This document shows positions 63,282 to 64,000 of a stretch of DNA of 64,000 nt, in pieces. Origin of the DNA: Prostheceraeus crozeri (Eukaryota > Platyhelminthes > Polycladida > Euryleptidae). Made by a program: the position numbers and the translations under genes. The stretch spans positions 1 to 64,000 of the forward strand of contig CAJQUW010011052.1 in NCBI GenBank assembly GCA_907163375.1, in the 5' to 3' direction. Under the pieces are notes generated by a model, which searched no databases, had not been told where the DNA came from, and saw only the letters and a program-made list of their open reading frames with translations. The stretch's first letter is position 1; each line of letters starts with the position of its first letter.

Positions 63282-64000
63282 ATGGAAAGTGAAAATAAGG
63301 ACTCGTTTCTAATCTACTTGCCCAGTAATGCTTCTATGAATAAATTTCCCAAAAATAAACCATCAGACTATCGAGTAGAATTAAATCGGCCACTGCATTT
63401 AGAAGGTGAATGGGAGGTTGGCGTTTCTAGTATTTGCTATGATAGCAATATTCAGAATGTGAATGATTTGGAAGAAATGATATTGACTCCTCGCACCCAT
63501 GATGGAATAACGATGAATAATGCATTTCAGTTCCCATACAATTTAACATCAGATGGAAAGTGGAACTATGAATGGATTCAGATAAAATCAGATTCTTATG
63601 AGCCATTTGGGAATGAGAAAATTATTAAGGCATTCAACAGTGGTAATACTTCCATCATGAAGAATAAAAATCAGAAAGCTTATGAGTTTACTATCTATCA
63701 TTGGAGTGGGAGACAGTTCCTTCGCTTTCATTCTTTTACTAAAGGTCTTACGCTGAGGTTGGATAGTGAATTCTATCCACATCTTGGTTTTGGTCATGGA
63801 CTACATCTAACGTCAATTGCTACTGCAAATGTTAAAAAAGTTTATTCAAATCGAATCAACAAATTTCATTATAGATTTAAAATATTTGATGAAGATGTTG
63901 TAGAATGCGAAGAACGCATCATTTTGAAAAAGCGTGGTGTTCAACCTTTATCACTTATTGAGTTAGTAAAACGATGGAATGAGACTGTGGATAAGAAGTA
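63282..64000 (+). CDS. Penton-like minor capsid gene 2, Polinton B, cut by window
   Basis: An open frame from the ATG at 63282 to the window end (239 residues, no stop) begins ESENKDSFLIYLPSNASM and has LEGEWEVGVSSICYD, the same opening as the gene just upstream and as A's. FLRFHSFTKGLTLRLDSEFYPHLGF falls where A has the Lys/Gly-rich FGYSRTTF region. It is a second, divergent paralogue of the penton-like gene, or the main one, with the rest outside the window. Confidence 0.65.
   Translation, partial: MESENKDSFLIYLPSNASMNKFPKNKPSDYRVELNRPLHLEGEWEVGVSSICYDSNIQNVNDLEEMILTPRTHDGITMNNAFQFPYNLTSDGKWNYEWIQIKSDSYEPFGNEKIIKAFNSGNTSIMKNKNQKAYEFTIYHWSGRQFLRFHSFTKGLTLRLDSEFYPHLGFGHGLHLTSIATANVKKVYSNRINKFHYRFKIFDEDVVECEERIILKKRGVQPLSLIELVKRWNETVDKK

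Larger units (their letters stand above)
51618..64000 (+). mobile_element. Polinton/Maverick B, left 12.4 kb, continues off window
   Basis: Gene order from 52942 matches Polinton A's left half: ssDNA-binding-like protein, small basic protein, ATPase, conserved protein, Cys-rich ORF, integrase, core-like protein, capsid, protease, then leftward TBP-like and PC4-like genes. Two penton-like genes at the right edge and extra RING-like and exonuclease-like genes are its own. The left end is placed at AGTAGTAAG (51618), which resembles A's AGTAGTTAG. The polymerase must lie outside the window. The visible part is largely whole, with about two or three breaks, so it is recent. Confidence 0.92.

Overview
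The window looks like non-coding, AT-rich DNA of an invertebrate animal. The TTAGGG-type repeat, an IAP-like gene, spliced genes with short GT-AG introns, and a mix of mariner, Tc1, hAT, Crypton, LINE and Penelope-like remnants all suggest a metazoan outside the insects, perhaps marine. The species cannot be named from the sequence. I recognise no ordinary host gene. Almost everything identifiable is a mobile element.

Layout. Positions 1-3271 hold the diverged right arm of a Polinton (element C). Positions 3272-8567 are unassigned apart from an inverted pair of 238-bp repeats. Positions 8568-13800 hold an old, heavily broken Polinton/adintovirus-like fossil (element D). It has capsid-like, phospholipase-A2-like, integrase and adenain-like parts. 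Two minisatellites follow, then an apparently intact DD41D mariner (17809-19617), a broken LINE reverse transcriptase joined to a Penelope-like fragment, and three foldback sequences. Polinton A (23020-43391, 20.4 kb) has 372-bp terminal inverted repeats differing at two positions and a perfect 6-bp target duplication. It is therefore a young insertion, although broken in about seven places. It landed on the ATG of a Crypton-like tyrosine-recombinase remnant. A broken Tc1 copy and a hAT C-terminal fragment lie further right. Polinton B begins near 51618 and leaves the window at 64000. Its visible part is nearly whole, with about two or three breaks.

Polintons A and B share one plan. A rightward block carries an ssDNA-binding-like protein of unknown function, a small basic GG-motif protein, packaging ATPase, a conserved helical protein, a Cys-rich ORF overlapping the chromodomain integrase, a core-like basic protein, major capsid and adenain protease. 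This block ends at a two-way poly(A) site facing a leftward block. In A the penton-like gene sits before the core gene. In B two penton-like genes sit at the far right. A's right half carries the protein-primed DNA polymerase and a six-exon regulatory-looking gene.

The most interesting signal is in the leftward block of both elements. One gene has the two-repeat layout of TATA-binding protein. The gene beside it is built of PC4-like (ssDNA-binding coactivator) units. The acidic tail of the PC4-like gene overlaps the start of the TBP-like gene in the same relative frame in both elements. Several element genes have clear TATATAAG boxes, often with CCAAT boxes. Together these suggest that these Polintons carry their own promoter-recognition module, which I do not know to have been described.
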